Part shown: positions 8,054 through 16,637 of the stretch, one piece after another
Layout of the letters: each line of letters starts with the position of its first letter
Position numbering within the stretch: position 1 is the stretch's first letter
NCBI GenBank assembly: GCA_029259845.1
Contig: JAJDEI010000310.1
Span: 1-36,217 of the forward strand
DNA from: Planctomycetaceae bacterium
Lineage (GTDB): Bacteria > Planctomycetota > Planctomycetia > Planctomycetales > Planctomycetaceae
Direction: 5' to 3'
Length of the DNA stretch: 36,217 bases
The notes under the pieces: generated by a model
What the model was told of the DNA's origin: nothing
The model's database searches: none
The model's input: only the letters and a program-made list of their open reading frames with translations
Program-made: the position numbers and the translations under genes

Positions 8054-8107
8054 CAGGAGCCGCGTCCCAGGAGCCGCTGTCAGGAGCCGCTGTCAGGAGC
8101 CGCGTCC
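8054..8107. repeat. CAGGAGCCGC repeats straddling the stop of the disordered-protein gene
   Basis: Copies of CAGGAGCCGC start at 8054, 8068, 8081 and 8094, spaced 13-14 bp. On the minus strand each reads GCGGCTCCTG and can supply a TGA. The gene's own stop is at 8080-8082, inside the array. Because the spacing is not a multiple of three, unit gain or loss would change the reading frame and C-terminus. Confidence 0.75.
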
Positions 8108-9633
8108 GATCCCCCACCTCGCCGTCCCGCACCGCCCCGTCGCGAGCCTGAGCGGCCCCGTCCGCCGCGCCGCTGTCCCCCTGAGGAACCACTGCGGCCC
8201 GAACCACTGCGGCCCGAACCACTGAGTCCCGAACCACTGAGTCCCTCTGAGGAACCACCGCCGGACCGCCGCCCGCCACTGGAACGCAGCAGGAAACGGA
8301 TCGCTTCTTCCCAAGTCGGCACGCTTTGAGAACGACGCTCCGGGCGAGCCGATTCTTCCTCGCCACCATCGTCCACACCGCCATCGTCTTCGCCACGACC
8401 GTCTTCACCGCCACCGTCTTCGCGTGCAGCATCGCCTGCTCGAGTGGATGGCGGGGCTGTCTGCCCGCCTCCCCGCTCTTCCGATGTGGACTCCGTCTGG
8501 TCAGCCTGTGGAGCAGCCGTCCGTGGCCGCCGACGCCTTCGCCGAGAGCGGGAACGACGGCGTGGCTCTTCGGGTGACGATGAGCCGCCCCCTTCTTCGA
8601 CATCCAGGCCGGCACCAAACCCGTCGTCGCTCACATCCTGTTTCGCTTCCACCTGCGGCGAACCGGACTCTGGCGAGTCTGCGGCAGCGAACTCCGGTTC
8701 CCGGCGCTCGTCGGCATCGCGATCCGAAGACTGCGATTCGCGCGGCTGGCCCTTTCCGGACCGGCGCCGGCGGCGCGATCGGCGGCGGGGACGGCTCTTC
8801 TCTTCCTCGTCCGCAGCGCCCCTTTCGCCCGTGCTCTGATCACCGGTGCTCCGATCGGCGGCGGAACTGCCTTCATCGTCGAGACCGACACCGAAATCGG
8901 CATCGTCGAGAAACTGTTCCGTCTTCTCCGCCGATTGAACCGCGGTGTCCTTTGCGGCGGTGTCCTGCCTTGTTCCCGTGTCTTTCTTGCTTACTCCTTC
9001 CCGCGAGCCGGGAGGCCCCTTCCGCTGCGGGCGGGGCTTGCGTGACGGTGCCGACGAGGCCGGAGCCGCTGCGTCCTTGTCCTCGTCCCAGTCCCAGCCG
9101 TCCAACGCGTCCCAATACGTATCCTCGGACGAGTCGGTTTCGTCCAGTTCGTCGTCGTCCAGTTCGTCGTCGTCCAGTTCCTCGCCGCCCAACTCCTCAG
9201 CATCGTCGGCCAGATCCTCGTTGTCCACTGCCGAGTCCCCGGCATCGTCCGGTTCCATCCGGTCCGATCGCTCAACAGGCGACTGCTCGAAGCTAGCGAC
9301 CGTGACTGTTTCTGTGACGGCGATCGGTTCGAGATCGTCTTCGTCATCCAGAATCGAGCTTCCGAAGTCGTCGTCATCATCGAGGAATCGATTTCGATGC
9401 GGTGCTTGCGCGGCGTCATCCTCCGCATCGTCGTCCGCGTCATCCCCCGTCACCTCAGCCGACTCGGCCTGCGAACCCCCGTCTTCGTCGTCCAGATCTT
9501 CAAGGTCGAAGTCTTCAACCTCGAAAGGCTCGACATCGGGGGCCGATGAACTCAGGTCAATTCCCAGCAGGTCCTCGGCAAGGGATTCCAGCTGATCGCG
9601 GGAGGGGTCGTTCGGGATCGGTGGCGTGCTCAT
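8080..9633 (-). CDS. Large disordered protein: acidic N-terminus, RS/RGG-rich C-terminus
   Basis: No enzymatic domain is recognised in the 517 residues. Roughly 1-185 is Asp/Glu-rich (DDELDDDELDE, DEDDLEP). The middle alternates acidic motifs of the form DDxFGxGLDxE (seen as DADFGVGLDDEG and DDGFGAGLDVEEG) with basic Arg/Ser tracts (RRRSRRRRRSGKG, RRRSRSRRRRRRPR). A short ordered-looking motif VPTWEEAIRFLL comes near residue 430, then a Gly/Ser/Arg tail with four 5-residue GxSGS repeats and RGG-like triplets ending in RRGGAGRRGGGSDAAPDSGS. There is no signal peptide. Sharp charge segregation and RGG/RS composition suggest RNA binding or condensate formation; this is inference. It is convergent with the CNB gene. 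Confidence 0.72.
   Translation of the reverse strand: MSTPPIPNDPSRDQLESLAEDLLGIDLSSSAPDVEPFEVEDFDLEDLDDEDGGSQAESAEVTGDDADDDAEDDAAQAPHRNRFLDDDDDFGSSILDDEDDLEPIAVTETVTVASFEQSPVERSDRMEPDDAGDSAVDNEDLADDAEELGGEELDDDELDDDELDETDSSEDTYWDALDGWDWDEDKDAAAPASSAPSRKPRPQRKGPPGSREGVSKKDTGTRQDTAAKDTAVQSAEKTEQFLDDADFGVGLDDEGSSAADRSTGDQSTGERGAADEEEKSRPRRRSRRRRRSGKGQPRESQSSDRDADERREPEFAAADSPESGSPQVEAKQDVSDDGFGAGLDVEEGGGSSSPEEPRRRSRSRRRRRRPRTAAPQADQTESTSEERGGGQTAPPSTRAGDAAREDGGGEDGRGEDDGGVDDGGEEESARPERRSQSVPTWEEAIRFLLRSSGGRRSGGGSSEGLSGSGLSGSGRSGSGRSGSSGGQRRGGRGRSGSRRGGAGRRGGGSDAAPDSGS
8186..8245. repeat. Four 15-bp tandem repeats coding GxSGS units
   Basis: Units GAACCACTGCGGCCC (8186, 8201) and GAACCACTGAGTCCC (8216, 8231) are exact in pairs and exact in period. 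On the minus strand they encode the repeats GLSGS/GRSGS near the C-terminus of the disordered protein. The 15-bp period preserves the frame, unlike the array at the stop codon. Confidence 0.9.
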
Positions 9634-9852
9634 AGACAGCGAAGTTAGCGTCGCGAGCGGACCAATGCAAGGCTTGAATCCTCGCTAAACCCCGCGCGTA
9701 CCTTCACTTGATGCGCATGCCGCCAGCGACCGCCCTGCCCCCGCGGCCGAGTCGCGCGAGGCACTCGCGGCCTCGCCGGATTGACAGAGCAGAAACGGAT
9801 GACCACGGCTGGTGCGGCGCAACGTGCGTCGGGACCACTGCCGCCTTAGCGG

Positions 9853-10323
9853 TTAGCGGGCATCGGTCCCCGACGCGGCTGCGACGCGGCCTTGCAGCTT
9901 CTTGGCAGCAGCCAGCTTCTTTTGCAGCCCTGCCGGCTTGTCAAACCCTTCGAACCGCCCAAGCAGGTCCGCTTCCGGGCTGAGGACGATCGTGCAGGGA
10001 AGAGATCCCACTTCGAGAATCGCCGCGACCTTTTTCTGTTCATCAACATCGATGTGCACCGGGACGAAGGTGGCGTTGATGTACCGTACCATCTCGGGGT
10101 CCCGGAGGGTCGTTCTTTCGAGTTTCTTACACCAGCCGCACCATTCGGCGCCAAAGATCAACAGCATGGGCTTGTTGTCTCGAACGGCGACCGTATGTGC
10201 GGCATGAAGATCCGGCTGCCATTGCAGAGCAGACTTCCCGGTTTCCGCTGTTTCGCCCAAACTGGCGAACAGCCCAAACAAACAGGCTCCCGCAATCGCC
10301 AACCGCAGTTTTGTCCGTCTCAT
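9853..10323 (-). CDS. Exported thioredoxin-like protein
   Basis: The 156-residue protein starts with a signal peptide (RRTKLRLAIAGACLFGLFASLG). A thioredoxin fold follows, with FGAEWCGWCKKLE giving a CGWC redox pair (Cys62, Cys65) and a cis-proline segment at SLPCTIVL. This is close to the Thioredoxin_7/DUF255-like group rather than cytosolic TrxA, which has CGPC. It probably acts as a periplasmic thiol-disulfide reductase. GAGGAG lies just ahead of the ATG and supports the start. Confidence 0.87.
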   Translation of the reverse strand: MRRTKLRLAIAGACLFGLFASLGETAETGKSALQWQPDLHAAHTVAVRDNKPMLLIFGAEWCGWCKKLERTTLRDPEMVRYINATFVPVHIDVDEQKKVAAILEVGSLPCTIVLSPEADLLGRFEGFDKPAGLQKKLAAAKKLQGRVAAASGTDAR

Positions 10324-10686
10324 TCAAAGACTCCTCATCCCAGTTTTCAGGCCTAGCCGTGGTCCAGTGAATTTATCGGAGCCTGTCGGCTGTTATCTGT
10401 GTGAGAATTAACACGTTGCCAGAATAATCTGCTTCGGCTCCCGTTCGCTGGGGACAGTTGCCTGTGATGGCGATGCGACCAGGGAAAAGGGGGGAGGTGG
10501 GAGCTTTCGAGCGCGGCTTCTTTCCCTCGTCCCGAACTCCTCCGACAAGCCGGCAGCGAGACGGTCGTCTGTGAAAATGGGTAAAGACGTTCCACCGCCT
10601 CCGATGGTGAGGGCCGTCGCGACAAGGCACCCCGACCGGTCGCTGACGAGAAGCCGTGCCCGGAGGTCGGCCTCGTTCAGACCAAC
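10324..10686. other. Intergenic region, no gene seen
   Basis: This is the spacer between the DUF4340 gene and the thioredoxin-like gene, both on the minus strand. The part near 10324-10450 is relatively AT-rich and may hold the promoter of the thioredoxin-like gene (GATAAATTC on the minus strand near 10375), but no full pair of boxes is convincing. Confidence 0.4.
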
Positions 10687-12750
10687 TCACGACTCCGGCG
10701 AATCGACCGGTGGCGTTTCGTCCTTTGGTGGGCCATCCTTTGGCGGACCGGCGTCGGGAGTGCCGGTTGCGGGTCCAGTGTCCGCGGGTGAGTCCGCGGG
10801 CGGCGAATCGGCCGGTGGCGGGGAGGTCTTCGGGTCCGTTGGCGGCGACGCCGGCTTTTCGGTCGGAGGCGTGTGCGAACTGCTGGATTCGGAGTTGGCC
10901 TCGTCGCCCGGCTTTGCTTCGGACGCGGGGGAACCGAGCGACGGTCCGTCGGACTCCGGCCCGGCCTGATCATCGGCCGGTTCCTCGACCTCGATCAAAT
11001 CGCCCCGGTCGGCACGGATCTTGTCGAAGCTCTCCGCCGAGATCACGTAGTACCAGTCGGCGAAGCGTGCGTTCAATTCAGCGACACGCTTACGGCCCGC
11101 ATCGAGCTTCTCTTCGTACACTTTCTGGTCCTGCTCCCATTGCTTCAGCTTGGCCTCATACTCGGCCAGCGCCTTTTGATACTCCTCATCCGCTGCTGAC
11201 TTTTTCGTTGCATCGTCTCCCTCTTCCGACTCCGCTTTATCTCCATCGGCGGGACTGCCATCGGCGTCGGTCTCGCTCTCGTTCGCCTTGTCAGCACTCG
11301 GATCCTCGCTTGCCGCGGAGCCGTCGCTTGCGTCTGAGCCGTCTTCTGCCCCGGACCCATCGCTCGCGCGGGTGCCGTCTTCCAGATTTGATCCGTCTTC
11401 GGAGTCGCTGTCGGCGGAGTCCTTTGGCGGATTCTCATCGGGTGCGGACGTTTGGCCGTCCGACGCCTCATCCGGCTTCGGTTCGGTTTCTTCGCCCGGC
11501 GCCTCGGGGGCGACCGGCTTCTCGCCGGGAGACGGGATCAACGCATCGTCGAACTGCGTGGTGATGAACAGATACCGGCTCTGTTTGTTTGAGTCGTCGT
11601 TCTCGTCCGCCGTGCCTTCATCATCCGCCGCATTTTGATCGTCCCCGGAGCCGGTATCGTCCGCTTTTTCCGTGCCGGTGTCTGACTTGTCGGCGTCCTC
11701 TTCAGCCGTCTTTCCGATCTCGATATCGACATCCGTGCCGGTAAAGACTTCGCCGAATCGCAGCACGTAAAGCGCACCCTCGCCCGTTCCTACGCGGACT
11801 TCGCCCTCGTTGGAGACCAGGGCCCCTTGTGCGTCGACAAAGTAGCCTTTGCGTTGAAGGTCGAGGAAGGCGATCGTGTCGAGTTTCGTTCCGCCCTCTC
11901 CTTTGAGGTCGGCGCTCAGTCCGGGCGGCTTCGGCCGAACACCGACGATCTTGAGGTCTTCCAGGCCGTTGATGATGGAATTGACTTCGCTCGTCTTGAC
12001 CTTCTCGTTCTCGGCGATGCCGTCCAGTGCCCAGGGAGCGGTCGAGGATTCCCGTTTCAACTGGCTCACCTCACCGGGGACGAGCACGCCGCGCGTTTCG
12101 TCGATCGAATAGCCGTCGATGACAATTTCTCGCAGGTCGTCCCGGCGGACGTCGAGCAGGCCGGGCTCGATCCAGTCGGCGAACTTCGTGGAGATGTCGA
12201 TGTCGAGTGCGGCGCGGTAGGACCGGGTTTCGTCCGGCCTGCGGACGTGATAGACGTTCTGCTGGTCTTCAACTTTGGTGCCGATGATATAATCGGCGAG
12301 GACGGTGTCCCCTTCCAGCAGGGTGATGCGGTCGCCGCGGCCTTCGGTGCCGGTCACACTCTCATCGAGAGGATCGAGCACGCCGAGACGTTTGAAGTCG
12401 TCCGCCGAGGTACTGACGATGGCGTCGCGTGTGATGCCGATGATGGAAGTGGCGGTCTTCGCGAGCCGCTCGTCGCCGTCGGCCGGGTAGTTATGGTGGG
12501 AGGGGATCCGCCACAGCCCGTCCCTGAATTCAACGTTGAAGACGTCTACGCGGGCGGCGTCCTCGTTGTAGGCGGCGACCCGGAGGCCGGTTGCGGCGTT
12601 CGGATCCCTGAAATCGGGATAGAACTCTTCGCCGACATCGCTGAACTGGTCGAGGGAGACCGGTTGCATCGCCCGGTGCGTGCCGGCAGCAAGCCCCACG
12701 GCGGCCAATGCGGCCCCGACGAAAACAAGTGTGCGTTTCGATTCAGACAT
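10687..12750 (-). CDS. DUF4340 domain-containing protein of a Gld-type ABC system
   Basis: The 687-residue protein has an N-terminal membrane anchor (TLVFVGAALAAVGLAAG) and an extracytoplasmic DUF4340-like region to about 345 (WRIPSHHNYPAD, DESVTGTEGRGD, YHVRRPDETRSY). It then has two acidic low-complexity blocks (about 348-388 and 415-512) around the island SRYLFITTQFDDALIPSPG. A charged helix follows (KALAEYEAKLKQWEQDQ), then RFADWYYVISAESFDKIR, which resembles a family motif, and a Pro/Asp/Ser tail. The long acidic blocks look like expansions of a normally shorter protein. The open frame continues upstream, but ATG at 12750 starts the anchor. It is downstream of the GldF-GldG fusion and presumably works with it. 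Confidence 0.8.
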   Translation of the reverse strand: MSESKRTLVFVGAALAAVGLAAGTHRAMQPVSLDQFSDVGEEFYPDFRDPNAATGLRVAAYNEDAARVDVFNVEFRDGLWRIPSHHNYPADGDERLAKTATSIIGITRDAIVSTSADDFKRLGVLDPLDESVTGTEGRGDRITLLEGDTVLADYIIGTKVEDQQNVYHVRRPDETRSYRAALDIDISTKFADWIEPGLLDVRRDDLREIVIDGYSIDETRGVLVPGEVSQLKRESSTAPWALDGIAENEKVKTSEVNSIINGLEDLKIVGVRPKPPGLSADLKGEGGTKLDTIAFLDLQRKGYFVDAQGALVSNEGEVRVGTGEGALYVLRFGEVFTGTDVDIEIGKTAEEDADKSDTGTEKADDTGSGDDQNAADDEGTADENDDSNKQSRYLFITTQFDDALIPSPGEKPVAPEAPGEETEPKPDEASDGQTSAPDENPPKDSADSDSEDGSNLEDGTRASDGSGAEDGSDASDGSAASEDPSADKANESETDADGSPADGDKAESEEGDDATKKSAADEEYQKALAEYEAKLKQWEQDQKVYEEKLDAGRKRVAELNARFADWYYVISAESFDKIRADRGDLIEVEEPADDQAGPESDGPSLGSPASEAKPGDEANSESSSSHTPPTEKPASPPTDPKTSPPPADSPPADSPADTGPATGTPDAGPPKDGPPKDETPPVDSPES

Positions 12751-12941
12751 GGTTGCGTCGGAATGGGAAGGAGGAGTTAGGGAATGGGAAATGGGAGTCA
12801 GGAAATCGGAGTCAGGAAATAGGACCTGTTGGGCGGAGAGATTTTTTCGAATCTGACGGGCTTGATTGCCACCCCGTACCGAAAACCACCCCGTATCCTG
12901 TATTGAGTACTCAGTACCCGCGACCCTGCCCCCAGCGCCCA
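12751..12941. repeat. Repeat-bearing spacer between the gldFG and DUF4340 genes
   Basis: Contains GGGAATGGGAAATGGGAG-type sequence like that beside the four-helix gene, then two 14-bp units at 12793-12806 and 12807-12820 (GGGAGTCAGGAAAT and CGGAGTCAGGAAAT), then the palindrome GAGTACTC near 12905. The spacing is unusually large for genes expected to be co-translated. Confidence 0.65.
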
Positions 12942-15593
12942 TCAGACGCGGCGGGAGCTGTCGATGTGTTGCCGTTCGTTGGTGATCCGCAGGCTGAGCA
13001 TAATTAAACCGACGAAGATGGCGGGAATGGGCGGGAACAAGACGGCCCACAGCCAGACCCGGTCTTCAATCTTTTTGATCGCGCGTTCGGATTCGATTTT
13101 CGCCCGGCGGACTTCCGCCTCCTTCTGCCGCTCGATCTCCTGCTCTTCGAGTTCGAGCTGTCGGCTGAGGCTCTGCTGGGCGTTTCTCAGCATTTGCCTC
13201 TTGGTGTTCGCGTCCATGCTGGTGTCCGCCTGGATTTCGTCGACCTTTTTTTGCAGACGTTTCTTGGCTTCTTTCAGCCGGTCGTCGGCCCGTTCCTTGG
13301 CTTCCTTTTGCCGCTCGATCCGCATGTTGACGAACCGCTCCTGCTGCTGCTGGATCACCGACAGACTGCGTTGCTGCGGACGCCGGGACCGAAGCTCGAT
13401 GTAACGCTCTTCCCCCGCGAGGGCGTCGACGGCGTTCATCACGAAGGTGACGTTGTCGATCGGCAATTCGAGAAACACGTCTTCCCGCAGACGAAACGAC
13501 TCGTCGGAGATGACGTCCGAGTCGGCCACGAAGATCGCATTGATGCCTGCGCCGGCGTCGCTGCCGGACTTGGACTGAATCCGCGCGGCGAGCACATGGG
13601 CGAATTCATCGACATTGCGGACCGGGAACGGATTGACCGTGCGTCCGCCGAAGATGCCCGGTGCGGTGATCTCGTCCCAAGCGAGCGTCCCCGAGTTTTT
13701 CGAACCGGTCTGCAAGAGCTTGGTGAACTCCAGCTTGCTCTGCTCGCGCGGACGGATGCTGCCGGGGAAAAACATCAGCATCTCTTTGAGTCCGCGGGTG
13801 ACGGGGCTGCTCGGATTGAACGCATTGAGGTTCCCGCTTTCCGGGCTGACGAACACAAGTTCGGGCCGCACAACGTCGACGAATTTCGGGTGCGGGTTGA
13901 AGGCATCGAAGACGACCCCTCCGGCGTCCCAGGCGATGTCAAGCGCGTTGATCAGGTCGGTCGCCCGGCCGCCGGAAGCTTTCGGTTCGGCCGGCTGCTG
14001 CATGCCCATCATACCCCCGCCGGGCGACGGCTTGGGCATCAGCGGGGCTCCCTGGATTCCCGTCCCCCAGGTGACCGGCAGCGGGTCGTCAAAAATGAGC
14101 ACCGGCTCACCCGATTTGACATAGGCGACAAAGTTGGCCATCTGCGGCTCGGTAAGCGAAGAGGGCGCGACGGCCAGGAGCACGTCCATGTCGTCTTCGA
14201 TTGTCGCGTCGGGCGACACCGTCTTGACCGCGTACTGTTTCTTGAGTTCCGTCACGATTCGCCATTGCGGGTCGCTGCGGAACGATTGGGTGTTGAACCC
14301 GCCCATCAGTTTGGCGTCGGTGGCGAGGATGCCCACCGTCAGCCGTTGTTCATTCGATACCGTGCCCAGCGAACGGGCCAACTCGAATTCGACGGAATCG
14401 CCGACGCCGTAGAACGGAACGACGACTTCGTCGTAACCGCTGCGGGTGACCGTGCCGAGGAAAATGTCCTTGCGAACGTAGCGTCCCCCTTCGTCCTCAA
14501 TGGTGACGGGACGGGGCTGGATCCCCCACTTCTCAGCGATCTCCGCCTCTTCGCTGAACGGCTCGACCTCGACATACTGCACCTGCACGCGGCTGCCGCC
14601 CCGGCCGTCGATTTCCCGGAGCAGGCCGACGAGTTTCTTGCGGATGCCGACGTACTGCTGCGGAACTTCGTTCGCCGGACTGACATACACCTCGATGGTG
14701 ACCGGTTTTTCGTTGTCGATGTTCTGGATGACGTCACGCGTGGTCGGCGAGAGCGTGAACAGATGCTCCGCCGTCAGGTCCGACCGCCATCCGGCCTGCG
14801 AGACCACATAATTCACGCTGACTAGGGCAACGGCCAGCGACACGGCCCGCACGACGAACTGCCAACCCATCCGCGTGCCTTCCGGTCCGCCCGCCCAGTG
14901 CCGCCGCGCGATCATCACGGCATTGAGATACAGGGCGAAGGCGGCCAATGACACGAAAAACGCGACACTCCCCAAGGGAATCGTGCCGAGCGTGAAGTCC
15001 CGCAATCGCTCCTCAATACTGAACTCGCGCAGCCAACTGCCCGCGCCGGGAATGATTCCGACGAAGACGGGGACCGCACACAGCGCGACTCCCAGGACGA
15101 ACGCAACCGTCACACTCCCCGTGAGCACGGACGCAAACATGCCGACGGCCGACAAAGCCGCGCCAGACAGCCAGTAGCCGAGATACGTGGTGAAAATCAC
15201 GCCCAGATCGGGCTCGCCGTAATACGCCAGCACCATGGCGTGGGTCAGCGAAAAGACGAGCGCCACCGTATAAACGGCCAACACGGCGAGGTACTTGCCC
15301 AGCAGGATTTCCACATCTCTCGCCGGGAGTGTAAACAACAGTTCGTCCGTGCCGGTCTTCTTTTCATCAGCCCAGGTGGTCATCGTGATCGCCGGCACGA
15401 CGAACAGCAGCAGGAACGGGAACCAATAGCTAAGCTGGTCCAGATTGGCCAGATTGTTCGCAAAAAAGTGGGCGTTGAACGCCGCAAAGGCTCCCGCCAC
15501 CACGAAGACCACAATAAACAGATACCCCAGCACTCCGGAAAAGTAGCTGGTCACATTTCGCTTAAAGACAGCCCAAATCACGTGAGTTCGCAT
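12942..15593 (-). CDS. GldF-GldG fusion: ABC-2 permease joined to Gld auxiliary protein
   Basis: Residues 1-235 are an ABC-2 permease with about six helices (YLFIVVFVVAGAFAAF, FLLLFVVPAITMTTWADE, GKYLAVLAVYTVALVF). After another helix near 245-265 comes a GldG/IFT52-like extracytoplasmic domain (about 280-720; LTAEHLFTLSPTTRDVI, VTIEVYVSP, LLAVAPSSLTEPQ, DDPLP). Residues about 750-845 form a long charged coiled coil, and a last helix at about 848-864 (WAVLFPPIPAIFVGLIML) returns to the membrane. In Bacteroidetes GldF and GldG are separate proteins working with GldA; here they are one 883-residue chain. ATG at 15593 opens the permease directly. The substrate is unknown, and gliding should not be assumed. 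Confidence 0.88.
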   Translation of the reverse strand: MRTHVIWAVFKRNVTSYFSGVLGYLFIVVFVVAGAFAAFNAHFFANNLANLDQLSYWFPFLLLFVVPAITMTTWADEKKTGTDELLFTLPARDVEILLGKYLAVLAVYTVALVFSLTHAMVLAYYGEPDLGVIFTTYLGYWLSGAALSAVGMFASVLTGSVTVAFVLGVALCAVPVFVGIIPGAGSWLREFSIEERLRDFTLGTIPLGSVAFFVSLAAFALYLNAVMIARRHWAGGPEGTRMGWQFVVRAVSLAVALVSVNYVVSQAGWRSDLTAEHLFTLSPTTRDVIQNIDNEKPVTIEVYVSPANEVPQQYVGIRKKLVGLLREIDGRGGSRVQVQYVEVEPFSEEAEIAEKWGIQPRPVTIEDEGGRYVRKDIFLGTVTRSGYDEVVVPFYGVGDSVEFELARSLGTVSNEQRLTVGILATDAKLMGGFNTQSFRSDPQWRIVTELKKQYAVKTVSPDATIEDDMDVLLAVAPSSLTEPQMANFVAYVKSGEPVLIFDDPLPVTWGTGIQGAPLMPKPSPGGGMMGMQQPAEPKASGGRATDLINALDIAWDAGGVVFDAFNPHPKFVDVVRPELVFVSPESGNLNAFNPSSPVTRGLKEMLMFFPGSIRPREQSKLEFTKLLQTGSKNSGTLAWDEITAPGIFGGRTVNPFPVRNVDEFAHVLAARIQSKSGSDAGAGINAIFVADSDVISDESFRLREDVFLELPIDNVTFVMNAVDALAGEERYIELRSRRPQQRSLSVIQQQQERFVNMRIERQKEAKERADDRLKEAKKRLQKKVDEIQADTSMDANTKRQMLRNAQQSLSRQLELEEQEIERQKEAEVRRAKIESERAIKKIEDRVWLWAVLFPPIPAIFVGLIMLSLRITNERQHIDSSRRV

Positions 15594-15890
15594 CTTCGTC
15601 TGTCAATCCTGAGAACGACTGGTTGAGTTGTTTTCTGTCACTTCAATCACGCCGCGTGATTCGCATTTCCCGATCTCCAAGTTTCCCGGTCTCGGCTCCT
15701 CGTTCCCAAGCTCCGGCTTGGGAGCTCGCTTCCGAGAAACTCTGTTTCCCGTCCGGGCGGTGAGTTCTCCATCCAAGTCAAGCGCTCGCGAAGCAGAGCT
15801 TCGGGAACGTGTGTTCCCAAACGGGAGTTTGGGGACAAGGGCGTTTGGGAACAAAGCCTCGGAGCAGGATGTTTGTCGCAATCGTTCCGC
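15594..15890. repeat. Palindromic (REP-like) repeats between the ATPase and permease genes
   Basis: Several hairpins crowd the spacer. 15705-15722 has CCCAAGC, a TCCG loop and GCTTGGG. 15789-15803 has CGAAGC, AGA and GCTTCG. 15812-15837 has an 11-bp stem with TGTTCCCAAAC on the left arm and a GGGA loop. GTTTGGGAAC follows near 15845. The recurring GTTCCCAA core also appears near 19085. No gene is seen. Confidence 0.75.
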
Positions 15891-16637
15891 TCATGCCCGA
15901 CCGTTGCTTCCTCCGGTCAGTTTGCGGAACCGTGTCTCCAGGTTTTCACCGTCTGCCATTTCCTCGACGCTACTATCGAGCACGATCCGGCCGTTGTGGA
16001 TCAGGATCACTCGGCTGCAAACCGCGTTGACCTCCGAGAGGATGTGCGTCGAGAGCAAAATGGTTTTCGTCTCTCCCAAACTGCGGATCAGCTCGCGCAC
16101 CTCGTGAACCTGGTTTGGGTCGAGACCGGACGTCGGCTCGTCGAGAATCAGCACCTGCGGATCGTGGAGCAGCGCCTGGGCCATGCCGACGCGCTGCCGA
16201 AAGCCGCGCGACAGCTTGCTGACCGTCTTGCCCCACACGCTGCCGAGGGCACATTTGTCGGCGACGTAATCGAGGCGGTTCCGCAACTCGGACTTCGGCA
16301 TGCCCCGCGCCTCTCCCATGTACTTGAGCAGGGAGTTTGGGGTCATGTCATTGTAGAGGGGACCATTTTCCGGCAGGTAGCCGATCAACTGCGAAGCCGC
16401 CACCCGGTCGTGGAGCACATCGTGCCCGCCGATGCGTGCCTGTCCCTCACTTGGCGAGAGAAAGCCGGTCAGCAACTTCATGGTGGTCGACTTGCCGGCT
16501 CCGTTCGGTCCAAGGAACGCAGCGACTTGCCCGCGCGGCACCGAAAACGTCACGTTTCGGGTCGCGGCGAACTGTCCATAAAACTTGCTGAGGCCGTCGG
16601 CCTCGATCATGTTCGTGCCGTTGTTGGTGTTTGTCAT
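15891..16637 (-). CDS. ABC transporter ATP-binding protein (GldA-like)
   Basis: This 248-residue cytoplasmic ATPase has Walker A GPNGAGKST (43-51), the Q-loop region LIGYLPENGPLY, signature LSRGFRQRVG (the GldA/NosF-type variant of LSGGQ), Walker B VLILDEPTSGLDP and the switch His in STHILSEV. It should power the permease encoded next (12942-15593). The order ATPase, permease-GldG, DUF4340 on one strand matches a Gld-type exporter. ATG at 16637 precedes an N-terminal NT-rich segment; an internal Met10 is a possible alternative start. Confidence 0.92.
   Translation of the reverse strand: MTNTNNGTNMIEADGLSKFYGQFAATRNVTFSVPRGQVAAFLGPNGAGKSTTMKLLTGFLSPSEGQARIGGHDVLHDRVAASQLIGYLPENGPLYNDMTPNSLLKYMGEARGMPKSELRNRLDYVADKCALGSVWGKTVSKLSRGFRQRVGMAQALLHDPQVLILDEPTSGLDPNQVHEVRELIRSLGETKTILLSTHILSEVNAVCSRVILIHNGRIVLDSSVEEMADGENLETRFRKLTGGSNGRA

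Noticed and set aside
8186-8245. Possible CRISPR-like array
   Set aside because: 15-bp units with no spacers; it is an in-frame coding repeat.
11827-12780. 317-residue plus-strand frame opposite the DUF4340 gene
   Set aside because: Antisense shadow without domains; the minus-strand frame has a membrane anchor and family motifs.
13194-14825. 543-residue plus-strand frame opposite the GldF-GldG fusion
   Set aside because: Antisense shadow; no family motif, while the opposite strand gives a full permease and Gld domain.
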